Below, one piece after another: positions 46,900 to 57,843 of a stretch of DNA of 64,000 bases (positions are counted from its first letter, which is position 1; every line of letters begins with the position of its first letter). A program made the position numbers and the translations under genes. This DNA comes from Sophora flavescens (lineage: Eukaryota > Streptophyta > Magnoliopsida > Fabales > Fabaceae). Where the stretch lies: contig CM061067.1 in NCBI GenBank assembly GCA_030762895.1, forward strand, positions 104,937,888-105,001,887, read 5' to 3'. Under the pieces are notes generated by a model. That model had not been told where the DNA came from, did no database searches, and worked only from the letters and a program-made list of their open reading frames with translations.

Positions 46900-48557
46900 T
46901 GTCTCCAGACTTGCAATTTCCACTGCTTTTCGACTTTCCTTGACTCCCGGAGCTTCACTTATTTAATCTGAAACAACAAAAGCACCCACAAGCGTAACTC
47001 TATTCAAAATAACCTAAAAACTACACAAAAGACGTAAAACGAGTCAAAGTCCAACTTAGGAACAAAACAAGGCAAATTTGGGCGAAAACGAGAGTGAACT
47101 CGAATAAATTGGCACATAAACCCTAGTTCATCTAGTCATAAAACTAGATAAGCCAGAGGCTTATCAAATACCCCAAACTTAAACCTTGCTTGTCCCCAAG
47201 CAAGCTTAAAACTCAAAAACGACTCAAGACTTGGCAAGCCTAAAGGAATCAATCGATTTCGCACAAATTTAATGCAATCAAAACAGTTTTTCTCCAATGA
47301 TCTCCCCCCTACATAAATGTAATCCCCACATTCATTTACTTTAAACCATTGAGAACTCATCATTCATTCCATCATTATTCTAAGTTGAGGATCGAGAGAT
47401 ACACACAAAGGAAGATCACCTATCTCAAACAATTGCCTTCCTCACAAGGGCATTTAAAATTTCACTCATTCGCTCAAGTTTGTCAAGGTTGTCAACTTTT
47501 CACTCAATTTCACATATCAAGAGCACTTCCCATGAATTTGATTTTCATCTCAAAAGTAGTTCCCACGAAAACATGCATGCAACATCAGAAGGTCTTTTAA
47601 AGGTTGTAATGGGGCCTGGCTCAAGGTAAGATATTCAAAGGATAGAGGCTAAGTCCCTAGGATCAATGAGAGCATGAAACTAGTATCACAACAATTGAAT
47701 TCACTCTCATATTATTCTCTTCCTTGCATTTGGTGGCTACACACCTCTTCCTTTTTATATTAATTTTCTTTGCCCTTTTTGGCACATTTTCAATGCTTTT
47801 TATCACCCTTTTTTTTTTCTTTTTTTTCTTTTTTTTTTCTAGCCTTCGGCCCTTACTTCCGTTTTTTTCTTTTTCTCAACTATGATTCATGAACTTGTAG
47901 CCACCCCAAACTTAGTTCCACAACAACACTTACAAAGCTAAAATTCCATACTCTCCTAAATCCTAGGATATGGGAAAATCATGGTTTTTCTGAGTTAATG
48001 GCTTGTAATGTAAGGTCATCAAGAACAATAGGCTTCAAGGCTCAACGTGGCTAACTAGGGATCATTCATCAAGGTTGGTTCAATTTATGGCCAAGTAGTT
48101 AATTCAAAGAAAATTGCCTAAATCATGTGATGCAACATATAAACATGCAAACCATATAGAGATTCAAGCAAATTCGGGAAAGTGCAACTTACAGTGATTC
48201 ACACATTCAAAAACAGAGTTGGAGGCTCAAATCCTCACCTGGACATTTTGCAAACTGTTTGACCGAGATACGATTCCTAGTGTGTGCACCCCCTCACCCC
48301 AAACTTATCATAAATCAAGCAATCATAATAAATCTCAAAGTTCAATTTTCAATTTTTAAGTGGGGATCAACTTTTCTATTATTAGATCCTAGGGGAAATC
48401 ATCAATGGTCAAATAATTCATGCAATCAATCTACGCTCAATCTAATCAAAATCCAACAAGCTTGCCGACTCGACATTCATACAACAACTCTTGATCTTCT
48501 CAAATTATTCAAGAGTGACAAACAAAAACAAAACAAAAAGAAAAAACAAAACAAAAG

Positions 48558-49685
48558 TTAGGAGAAGAGAGGGATACCTAGCTTGGGTTGCCTCCCAAGA
48601 AGCGCTTGTTTAACGTCCCGAGCTTGACTTATTAAGAAGCATCCACCTGGATCCCATAGTCTGTGGTACAGAGGCCAATAGATGCTCATCATGTGAGATC
48701 CTCCACCCGGATCAAATGGTTTGTGAAGTGGCCCTCGCAGGAGCAATACCACTCTATTCATTATTCCACCAAGCCTGAGTGTGAAAACTCCATTGACCTC
48801 CGTACTGATGAACTCACTTCCTCTCGGGTCAAATGGTGTTTTCACGAGGAAGTGTGCTAGACAAGTGGGAGGGTCTAGTTTACCGGTGTCCACACATGCA
48901 TGCAAACCAACAAATTTATTTAACGCATCAAAATCAGGTTGCTTGGCAAGCATGGTGAACTCATCTCCCACCTTATTTGCATTTTGTTCTCTACCCCCTT
49001 GCTCCAGTGCCTTGTCCTTTGCCAACTCCTCTCCCTTAGGTTGCTCTTCCTCATCATGTGGTTGTTCCGGGGCCATGTCACTTGCCAATTCCTTTTCCTC
49101 CGGTTGTTCTTCCTCAACATGTGGTAGTTCTTCCTCAACTCCCTGAGAACTAGTTACATCCCAGTCATATCCCAACACCCCACTGCTTCTAGTTGTTGTG
49201 GCATTGCATTGGTTCTTAGGGTTGTTCTCGGTGTCACCTGGGAGAGTCTCTGGGGGACACTCATTTAGTTGCTTTGCGAGCTGACCCAACTTCTCTAATG
49301 CCGCATTTGCCTTCTCAAATGATGTCTCCATAGAACTCGCCAACTTATCCATTGTCGCATTTGCCCTCTCAAGAGCCAACTCCCAAGGTTGTGGCTGCCA
49401 ATTCTGTTGAGGTTGTTGTTGCCAATTTTGTTGAGGTTGTGGCTGCCAGGCTAGACCACCGCCATCATTACTCCAAGTGAAATCCGGATGGTCTCTACTC
49501 ATATAACCCCAATACTGATTCTGACTCTGATAGTTGTTCTGGGGCACGCTGTCATTATGCCATGGTTCCACATATACTTGAGGGAAGTAGAATGGACAAC
49601 TCCAAGTGTCATGGTTCCCATCACAATATTCGCAACCCGGAAGCATTCCTTCGTGTACCTCGCATACAAAACAAGGCAAGACCAA
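48558..49685 (-). CDS. Athila-like gag fragment, 375 aa
   Basis: The 375-codon open frame has a zinc knuckle near its start (CEYCDGNHDTWSC, residues 18-30). A Gln/Asn/Trp-rich stretch with 'YWGYMSRDHPDFTWSN' and repeats of PQQNWQ (about 60-100) follows, then a helical block 'KANAALEKLGQLAKQLNE' (about 125-143). After that come acidic repeats (EEEQP, EEELP; about 185-235), and the C-terminal end is 'LGRQPKLGIPLFS'. The order of knuckle, NHPNF-like motif and coiled region resembles the C-terminal half of Athila gag. The N-terminal capsid part is missing, since only about 130 bp separate this start from the primer site. The frame is open but no pol follows, so a full particle cannot be made from it. 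Confidence 0.7.
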   Translation of the reverse strand: MVLPCFVCEVHEGMLPGCEYCDGNHDTWSCPFYFPQVYVEPWHNDSVPQNNYQSQNQYWGYMSRDHPDFTWSNDGGGLAWQPQPQQNWQQQPQQNWQPQPWELALERANATMDKLASSMETSFEKANAALEKLGQLAKQLNECPPETLPGDTENNPKNQCNATTTRSSGVLGYDWDVTSSQGVEEELPHVEEEQPEEKELASDMAPEQPHDEEEQPKGEELAKDKALEQGGREQNANKVGDEFTMLAKQPDFDALNKFVGLHACVDTGKLDPPTCLAHFLVKTPFDPRGSEFISTEVNGVFTLRLGGIMNRVVLLLRGPLHKPFDPGGGSHMMSIYWPLYHRLWDPGGCFLISQARDVKQALLGRQPKLGIPLFS

Positions 49686-49817
49686 GTGGAATCAAAGAAG
49701 TAGAGAGAGATAGTAGAAAATAAAAGAAAATAATAAAAATGAAAATAAATATAAGAACAAAAATAACTTAACCAAATAATCAAACTCCCCTAGAATCAGA
49801 AAAATTGGTTGTGCCAA

Positions 49818-49835
49818 TCCCCGGCAACGGCGCCA
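49818..49835 (-). other. Athila-type primer binding site
   Basis: On the minus strand TGGCGCCGTTGCCGGGGA matches the known Athila-lineage site (Asp-tRNA type). It abuts the LARD LTR sequence with only two bases between. Confidence 0.85.
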
Positions 49836-52807
49836 AAGGGACTAGCTTTGGGTTCAATCCTGACATCATCATGTCATTAAAAAAAATATTTGTGAACCAC
49901 TCATTCGGACATCCCATTTTAATTTTGTCAGTGAAAAAACATCGCTGTTCCCCGCGCACCGAGTTACTTAAGAGGAACTAGCTCTATACTGTAAGGCAGG
50001 ACATACGTCTATGACCACAAGCGGCGTCTCACTTGCTTTGCACTTACCTGCTTGCCTTTCCTAACCGGAAGGACTTCTAAACTTGCCTTTCAATCTGAAA
50101 GGACTTTTGTACTTGACATCTGAAATGTCACTGATAACCATTCTGATTGGAAACAAGAATAGAATTAGCATGGTTATTACCTTTGGATGCCAAAAGGTGT
50201 TTCACATTCATTTCTTCGTAATATTAAATAACTTAACTCACATATAAATTTATAGCTTAAAAAATAATGACCTAAAGCAAAACTTATAAACCATTCACAT
50301 GAAGAATATATGATCTCTCAATCAAGTATTCAACAAAAGATAATGCATCAACAACATAAGTAGAATTTCAGCAGTTTTCAATTAACTTCTATGATTTTAT
50401 TAAAATACCAAACGAAGTCGGATTTGGACAAAAGACCACTCCCTGGAAAGCTAAATAAGTCTAATTTATAAATAAGATTTTAGTTTTGGAATACAGTTTA
50501 CTAAAACTTACAGTTTTAATAAGCAAGTTTCTGCACCCAGAAAAACAGGGCAGTTACAATACTCTGAATTATAACAGGTTTTTCTTCATCTATAATCAGT
50601 GTAAAATAGCCAAACAAGTACCTAATTTGTAGCATTTCGAGTCTATTTTCAAGAAAAACAATAATAATACCGAACAAAGTCCTATAGAAATAATTATAAG
50701 CAAAATACTGTACATATGTTTATACGGGTTTCTGACCAGTAAATTTCATTTGGGACTTTTCACAAACAGATTACATGCATGCAATTGAAATAATTTACAT
50801 CATAAATATGTACTCAATTGACTTCATATAATCAACATGAAGATGCCAAATCAAACAATAAAAGCAAGCAAATCAAAATTCCTAAGCTTGGATTTATGGT
50901 TACCAAGCACTAAGCTAAGGAAACTCACATAAGCAAATAATGGAGATAGTGTGGTGGAGGTTTATTTCCTTAGAATTCCCTCCCTGATCTGACTTTGCTC
51001 TTCCTTGCTCTCAAGTGTGGCTGCTCCAAACTCACTTCACAAGGAAAATTGACGTTTGTTTCATGTTGATTTTGGAAGAAAACAGAAGAAAAAGAAGGGG
51101 GAGGTGGTAGAGGAGATCGAAATTATGAAGGAAGAGGGGGAAGGAATGTGTTGTTTCTGCAAGTATATATTGATGATGATTGTGTTGTCCTGCCCTAAAC
51201 TCCCTCTCTTGGCCGAATTTGTGAGCTTCAAGGGTAGAGAATGGAGGCTTGGTTTAGGTGTAGGGTTTGGAGAGGGAAAACATGGAGGTTCTGATGAAGG
51301 AGAAGAAGGGAGTGTTTTCAGAAAATGGGAAGTGAGAGTGAGGGAGAGTCTTCGTGATTTTTTAAGAGAGGAGAGGGGTATGCATAGTAAATTAGGTGGT
51401 GTGACTAGCAAATTAATAAAATCAGCTTTTTGAAATAAATAAAACATTTGTGAAATCTTAGAGTTAGGTACTTTCATAAAATAAATTCTACCCTTTATAA
51501 ATCTCAAAATAATTATATTTTCTTACTAAAATGTCTCTTAGCCAAATAATATGATTTGAAACTAAATTATAAAATATCATTTTATAATTATCAAACACAA
51601 ATAATTATCACTGTACAAAATAAATTGAACAGTTTAACAATAATTATCACGCTTCTAAAACTGGTATATGACATAAATAAAATTTATTACTTCACTAATC
51701 AATAAATTATAGATTGTACATTTATGTAATATATATAAGGATTCAAAACACCCAAGATAAAGTTATAGAAGTTAGGACACTCTTGAGAAAGGATATTACA
51801 CATTGGCATCAAAACTCACCTTCCACTAACAATTCATAATTAGTTAACAACCTTAAGTAATTATTCCTTAGTTACTATATCAATTAGGGGTCCTAAATTA
51901 ACCAATTAGGGTCTTTATCAACGTGTTACCTTAATCAACATAAATCAGCCAAACATTCATGGTATCCACAACATCAACCAACATATTCATGGCATAATAT
52001 CAACCAACCCAGCCAACATGTTCAACAACAACAACGATACATATATCATTATCTCCCACATAAAACAATCACTCATAATTATAAACATATAATCATAGTA
52101 TTCCAACAACCATCATGTTATCATATAACATAGCCAAAATCAACAATCATCATCATAACATCATGATCATATTAGCAGTAACAACATAACCATCAAGAAC
52201 TTACTATGAACATAGGCATGTACAACAATTATCAAACATGTTATCATAACAAATTAAACCAACAAGTTAATCATATCATCAAACATAGCAAACCGGGGTT
52301 ATGGGAACCTCTTTACCTTACACTACCCCCAATTCCTATGATATACACTATCCTTCTCCCCATACCTGGTATGTGGTTCGTGTTTCAAAAGAAGAAAGAG
52401 GGTCCTATAGGGTCTCGTCACATGAGCACTTATCTACGACCTCAAGAACAACAAGGAAACACCTTAATTAGACTCTTAGGCCAAGAAATAAAAAGGGAAA
52501 GAATGAGAGGAACGAGGTATATGAATCTAACCTTGTTTGAAGGTTTAAACAACAAATACGATGATCACGTCTTTGCAGCGATGCTCTCCTATCAAATAAT
52601 GGTGAAGAACGGTTTAAGAACGGATTACCTTGAGAGATTTTTCTAGAGACGATTGATGGAAATTGAGAGAAAAAGAGAAAGGAGGCAATTCTGATTGTTG
52701 GGACGTGATAGACTAGGGTTTAGATCGTATTTTAGGGGTTAAAAATGGGTTGGAATGCATTTTGGGCTTAAAAAGAACCTAAATCACGTTTTTTGGTTCT
52801 GCACGTA

Positions 52808-52940
52808 TTCGCGGGATGAACTCCCATTTACGGGACGAGCCAGAGAACCAATTTCTATCAGCTGGATTCGCGGGGCGAACATGAAAGCACAAAGCTAAAT
52901 TTTGGGTTTTCGCGAGGCGAACAAAGGCTCGCGGGGCAAG
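52808..52940. repeat. Array of TTCGCG(A/G)GGCGAA-type motifs in the solo LTR
   Basis: Copies lie at 52808-52821 (degenerate), 52867-52880, 52909-52922 and 52927-52940, with a weaker one near 52829. They lie about 180-310 bp from the LTR start at 53118. At the equivalent position the sister LTR (61703-61856) has AGCACG-CGTGCT motifs instead. Confidence 0.8.
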
Positions 52941-53123
52941 GTTGAAATATTCGAATTTGGCCAAAACACATGAACTTTCCTAAGACAATTGAACCTTCCT
53001 AAGGCTAAACCTTCCCAACATGAACTTAGAAATCAAGAACAACCTAACAAGCATATGAAAACATATATATAATATATATAAATGCATTAAGCTTATTTAT
53101 GAAAAACGGGGTGTTACAGGTGG

Positions 53124-53186
53124 CGACTCTACTTTTTCTTAAAATATCTTTTTATCGCTGTCCCTGCGCAATTTTTGGTTGCGACA
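53124..53186 (+). repeat. Ogre 5' LTR, piece 3 of 3
   Basis: 'tttttatcgctgtccctgcg' and the end GGTTGCGACA match the last 60 bp of the 3' LTR ('tttttatcgccgttctcgtc', GGTTGCGACA). Confidence 0.88.
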
Positions 53187-53188
53187 GA

Positions 53189-53206
53189 TGACGACTTCAC
53201 TGGGGA
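53189..53206 (+). other. Ogre primer binding site
   Basis: TGACGACTTCACTGGGGA follows the LTR end by two bases. Ogre elements have TGGCGACTC(C/T)(G/A)CTGGGGA, complementary to Arg-tRNA, so this is a slightly degraded copy. Confidence 0.8.
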
Positions 53207-54294
53207 TTGTTTTTCAGAGAGTCAAACCTTTATAATTGATCGTGCAAATTTTTAGTAAATTTAAGTTATTTGTTTTACCCTTTTCTTTTATTTAAGAAAA
53301 ATATAAAAATAAAAAAAATAAAAAATACATATATTTTTTTTTATCTAGATTTGATATTCCTTAATATTCATATTCTGCTTTATTTATTTCGTATACTTCA
53401 TTGATGATAATTTGGCTTGTTACATCAACCCGGTTGGTGTTCTCTATTTGATGTATATATGTGTGGCTTAGTTTTGTAAGGTTTGTCATAGTTTTTAGGG
53501 CTATACAAGTTTGGATGCTCTCTCCACACACTGCACTGTCACTTGCTACACATACTTTTTAGCTTTATACCCGAGCTTGTGGATAACGTAGGACTAGCCG
53601 GTGTCTCAGCATTATCATTGATCTTCCAGGTGCTTCTATGATATCTGTTGAGTCATCACTCAGATTGTTACTAGTATCATGGTCTAGTCATCCTGTGAGG
53701 GTTTATCCCTACTTGTGGCTAGGGTCATGAGTCGGGTCCTTACATTTCGAGACAGGGGCAATCTGGGGATCACAACCTTTAGAATTCTAGATCCACCCTG
53801 AAATTTTCACCAATAGTTCAACTTAGTGGCCAATCCCCTTAGAGTCATGACCTAAGGACCTTTTACGGCATGCTATACCATTTTAGGACATAGCGAGCAT
53901 TTTTTCCCTCTATCCTACATGTGCTTTCACCTGTAAAAAAAATAAAAAAAGGGTGTATGTTCAACTTTAAAAAAAAATCATAATTTGATTGCATGTTTTC
54001 CCCCCTTAAATTTCCCCCTTGTAAAAAAAACTTGTTTCATGCATATTTAAACTTCGCATAAAAAAAGACTCACCACATGCACAATCATGCATTTTTATTT
54101 CCAATCATGTCATGCATTATTTTTATTTCTTAAAAAAGACTCAAAAAACAAAGAAGCTCAATTGAAAATATTTTGAGAAAAAAATATTCATTTCAAGCAA
54201 AAAAATATAAATATATATCTGCGTCTCACATCAACATAAGTTTTGCATCTAAGAAAAAGTAGGGACAATGATTTTATCTATTTTGATCCCAAGT

Positions 54295-55256
54295 ATGACT
54301 TTCTCACAGAAGAAAAGTTGAACCATTGCGCGTCCCAGAAAAGAAGTCACCAATCAAACTCGTGTTCACAACACTAGAGCTAGAATGGCTTCTAGCAATC
54401 ATGAAGCGGGAAGGAATCTGAGTTTGGAAATGGGTGGAATGAGAGGAAGAATAGATGAGATGAATTAGACTCAAGCAAGACTATAAGCAATATTTCAGGA
54501 TATGAGGGAGTCACTAAGTTTGCTTGGTACAAATAGAAGTGCAAATGAAGCTGGTCCATATAAGAATTCACAACAAACCTCTTCCATGGTAACAACACCA
54601 ATGTTCTCAAGCATAAGTACAAGCTTTACTCAGGAGTTGCCTTACCAAGAGCAGTCGCATTGCACAACACCAATAGTAATTCCCATTGGAGAAGGATATC
54701 AATCTTTGGAAAATGCCTATCACAAAACTCATGGATATGCAGGACTCACTTGGAAACAACCTCATGTGTCCATTCTCAAGGATAAAAGGGAGGAGGAATG
54801 GATGGAGAAAGTGGAAAAGGAGATCAAGGCAATTAAAGGTTCTAGTGCTTATGGCTCCCTCAAAATAGAGCAACTGTGTCCTGCCATGGAAGTCATGATC
54901 CCCAAGGATTTTAAGGTTCCCGATTTTTCCAAGTATGCCGGAAGCGGGAATCCATGACTTCACTTAATCAGCTATGCCACCAAAATGGCAATTTGGTCTA
55001 AGGATGACGGATTCCTCATCAATTTTTTCCATGAAAGTTTGACTGGTCTCGCATTAGAATGGTACCTTCAATTAGATCATTCTAAGATCTCGAGGTGGAC
55101 GGAATTGGCTGATATGTTCATGGATCAATACAAGTACAATCGTGAGACAAGGTATCCACACTTTCTTTTCCAAGCACTTTGCTATTTAAAAAAAAATAAA
55201 AAGAAAAAAAAGCCCGTTAGACTAAAAACTCGAAAGGGAGGTCTAAGAAAAAGTTA
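54295..55256 (+). pseudogene. Ogre/Tat gag, degenerate
   Basis: The leader peptide region starts near 54295 and has stops (TGA, TAG, TAA) before 54500. The main open part (54502-54957) includes 'LCPAMEVMIPKDFKVPDFSK', the Tat/Ogre gag motif, followed by a TGA at 54955. The next part carries 'DDGFLINFFHESLTGLALEW' and 'YLQLDHSKISRWTELADMF', the capsid core of Tat gag. After 'MDQYKYN' similarity ends in a Lys-rich run. The following 700 bp have no protease or RT. Confidence 0.85.
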
Positions 55257-55987
55257 GGGCGAGATTTGGTTTAAATGAGGATAACTTTATCCTCAGAACC
55301 ATAAATTGGGGCAAAATTTTTTTTTGCGGCAATGTCGTTCTTAAAAGGTGTACCCTTGGTTGTGTTTATTCTAGAACGCCTCACACTAGGGCAATTTTGT
55401 TCTTGAAAGGTTTACCCATGTTTGAGTTTTTGTTTTGGAATACCTTACATTAGGGCAAATTTTGATCGTGATATCCATTTGTTGAGAAAAGGTCAATCTC
55501 ATTAAGATCAGAACAATCCAGATTAAGAAAACAACCCCTTTGAAATCCCTACCATCCTTTGTGTCCCTTTCCTTGTTTTCCGTATCTTGTGAAGTCAAAC
55601 GCACAAGTCAAAGTTATCGAGTCAATCAAATCCTTTTCCATCACACTTCTGAATCAATGCATATCTGTTATATTATGTTTCAAGAAAGATGACCCTGGAC
55701 ATAATAGTATGATTTAACCATCTAATGGTAATCTTTTAATGAACAGTCCAGACCAAAAAAAGCTCTGAAGTTTCAGTAATGAAAGGAAATGATATCCTTA
55801 TGGACAATAAAGACTGAGAGGTAGAAAGGGATATTCTGGAAGTAGCAAGCCTAAGGAGGCATTATCAAGTGAAAAGGGATATAGGCAAGATAAATTTTGC
55901 AAAAGGTTTCATTTGAATATGAGTTTGATTAGTGAAAGCTTTTCTGAGAAGCATTTGGTTCCACGTTTTCTAAAAAGCAGTTTTCAA
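55257..55987 (+). other. Ogre interior between gag and the arrays, non-coding
   Basis: Short imperfect repeats ('ggcaatgtcgttcttaaaag', 'gggcaattttgttcttgaaa', each followed by 'ggt.taccc') suggest a decayed tandem structure of about 70-80 bp at 55310-55450. No pol motif is seen in any frame. Confidence 0.65.
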
Positions 55988-57238
55988 TGAAATTCTCGGG
56001 TCATGGCCCAATCATAAAACTTTTCGGACTCAATGGTCTACTTTTTAAGGCTCGTGGCTCACCTGTTTTGACTCAAAGGTCTATTTTTATAAGGCTCATG
56101 GCTTGCTTGTTTTAACTCAAATTCGATCAATTTCTCGGGTCATGGCCCAATCATAAAAAATTTCTGACTCAATGTTTTATTCTTTTTATGGCTCATGGCT
56201 CACCTGTTTTGACTGAAGGTCCACTACATGAAATTCTCGGGTCATGGCCCAATCATAAAACTTTTCAAACTCAATGGTCTACTTTTTAAGGCTCATGGCT
56301 CACTTGTTTTGACTCAAGGTCCACTGCATGAAATTCTCGGGTCATGGCCCAATCATAAAACTTTTTGGACTCAATGGTCTACTTTTTAAGGCTCATGGCT
56401 CACCTGTTTCGACTCAAGGTCCACTGCATGAAATTCTCGGGTCATGGCCCAATCATAAAAAATTTCTGACTCAATGGTCAATTTTCAAGGCTCTTGACTC
56501 AAGGTCCACTGCATGAAATTCTCGAGTCATGGCCCAATCATAAAACTTTTCGGACTCAATGGTATACTTTTTAAGGCTCATGGCTCACCTGTTTTGACTC
56601 AAGGTTCACTACATGAAATTCTCGGGTCATGGCCCAATCATAAAAACTTTCTGACTCAATGGTCTATTTTCAAGGCTCTTGACTCAAGGTCCACTACTTG
56701 AAATTATCGGGTCATGGCCCAATCATCAAACTTGTCGGACTCAATGGTCTATTTTCAAGGCTCTTGACTCAAGGTCCACTGGATGAAATTCTCGGGTCAT
56801 GGCCCAATCATAAAACTTTTCGGACTCAATGGTCTACTTTTTAAGGCTCATGGCTCACCGGTTTTGACTCAAGGTCCATTGCATGAAATTCTCGGGTCAT
56901 GGCCCAATCATAAAAGTTTTATGACTCAATGGTCTATTTTCAAGGCTCTTGGCTCACTGGTCCACTGTATGAAATTCTCGGGTCATGGCCCAATCATAAA
57001 ACTTTTCGGACTCAATGGTCTACTTTTTAAGGCTCATGGCTCACATGTTTTGACTCAAGGTCCACTGCATGAAATTCTCGGGTCATGGCCCAATCATAAA
57101 AATTTTCTAACTCAATGGTCTATTTTTAAGGCTCCTAGCTCACTTGTCCACTGCATGAAATTCTCGAGTCATGGCCCAATCATAAATTTTTTGACTCAAT
57201 GGTCTACTTTTAAGGCTCATGGCTCACTTGTTTTGGCT
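55988..57238 (+). repeat. Ogre tandem array 1, about 13 units of roughly 85/100 bp
   Basis: Each unit contains 'gaaattctcgggtcatggcc' and 'gactcaatggtctac'. Taking 'tcatggccc' as marker, units start near 56001, 56140, 56242, 56342, 56442, 56527, 56628, 56712, 56798, 56898, 56983, 57083 and 57169. From 56442 on, spacing is mostly an alternation of about 100 and 85 bp, so the working period is a dimer of about 185 bp, with one 84/86 pair. The short unit lacks 'catggctcacctgttttg'. The open frames over this region are repeat artefacts. Confidence 0.93.
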
Positions 57239-57540
57239 TGAGGCCTGCTGCAAATTTATTTTACGAGCTCTGAGGCTCACTGCTAATTTTATATTTGGGA
57301 TCGGAGGCCTGCTGCAAATTTACTTTTTGAGCTCTGAGGCTCAATGCTAATTTTATTTTTGGGATCTGAGGTCCGCTGTAAATTTATTTTTCGAGCTTTG
57401 AGGCTCACTGGTAATTTTATTTTTGGGATCTGAGGCCTGCTGCAAATTTATTTTTCGAGCGCTGTGGTTCACTGCTAAATTTATTTTCGGGATCTGAGGC
57501 TCGCTCTCATTTTTATTTTCCGAGCTCTGAAGCTTAATCT
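57239..57540 (+). repeat. Ogre tandem array 2, about 4.6 units of 64 bp
   Basis: Units begin 'ggcctgctgcaaatttattt' and contain 'cgagctctgaggctcactgc' and 'tttttgggatctga'. The last unit is partial and diverged. The array lies directly after array 1 and before the polypurine tract, where Ogre elements often carry tandem repeats. Confidence 0.9.
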
Positions 57541-57662
57541 TCTGAATTTTCTCTAGCCTGTTTCCCATCCCGGCCAAAATGCGAGTTCATTTTCTTTACT
57601 AGTTCCTTACTACTATCACATGAAAAATCATTCTTTTTTCATGTATTCTAGTAATGAACAAG

Positions 57663-57676
57663 TAAAGAGGGGCAAC
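57663..57676 (+). other. Ogre polypurine tract
   Basis: TAAAGAGGGGCAAC lies directly before the 3' LTR start TGTGAACACCC. Confidence 0.8.
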
Positions 57677-57811
57677 TGTGAACACCCTATTTTGACCGGG
57701 TCATTTTAGTTTTCACTAAAAATCTCAAAAAATTAAAAATGGAAAGAAAATAAAAATAAAAATAAATTATATTTTACCATCTTATTTTGTTGTTTGTTTT
57801 TATTTATCCCA

Positions 57812-57843
<32 letters not shown>

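Larger units (their letters stand above)
46639..49836 (-). mobile_element. Truncated Athila-like retrotransposon fragment
   Basis: At the right edge the minus strand reads TTTGGCGCCGTTGCCGGGGA, the Athila-type primer site, so the fragment starts right after a missing 5' LTR. Next come a gag frame (49685-48558), 'ggttgcctcccaagaagcgc', poly-A-rich non-coding sequence with 'gcttgcttggggacaagcaa' near 47200, and a GC-rich palindrome block at the left end. Protease, RT and integrase are absent, as are the LTRs. Its edges lie directly against LARD LTR sequence. Confidence 0.75.
40209..51800 (-). mobile_element. LARD-type LTR element without coding capacity
   Basis: Two LTRs of one family (40209-42567 and 46254-51800) start TGTAATACCCC and end GATATTACA in plus reading. 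They are flanked by perfect CATTG duplications (40204-40208, 51801-51805). A primer site next to the right LTR and a purine tract next to the left one show minus orientation. The 3.7-kb interior has no gag or pol. The right LTR is longer by 3.2 kb because it holds an Athila-like fragment. Without coding capacity it must have been moved by proteins of another element. Confidence 0.88.
46254..51800 (-). repeat. LARD 5' LTR with Athila-like insert
   Basis: 46254-46638 and 49837-51800 are collinear with the 3' LTR and very similar to it. Between them are 3.2 kb of foreign sequence in place of 'acttaag'. I see no clean target duplication around the insert. Confidence 0.88.
38611..53118 (-). mobile_element. 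Ty3/gypsy solo LTR (about 2.9 kb) with a nested LARD
   Basis: On the minus strand it starts TGTAACACCCCG (53118) and ends GGGTGTCACA (38611), flanked by perfect GGTGG duplications (38606-38610 and 53119-53123). With the nested element (40209-51800 plus one CATTG) removed, its two pieces make one LTR of about 2.9 kb. That LTR is collinear with the plus-strand LTR at 61572-64000: 'ggttatacca', 'gtgacatc.gggttgggtttt', 'gagtgactctgaggag', and GC-rich repeats at two positions. No primer site or coding region is present. Confidence 0.88.

Noticed and set aside
48781..49146. 121-aa Ser/Cys-rich frame
   Set aside because: It is antisense to the Athila-like gag frame, and its composition mirrors the acidic repeats on the other strand.
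56328..57241. Repetitive open frames (MKFSGHGPIIKLFGL type)
   Set aside because: They follow the tandem array, whose period is near a multiple of three in places. Nothing suggests translation.
55988..57540. CRISPR-like spaced repeats
   Set aside because: The repeats are long, contiguous and diverged, and lie inside an Ogre element of a plant genome. They are satellite-like tandem repeats.
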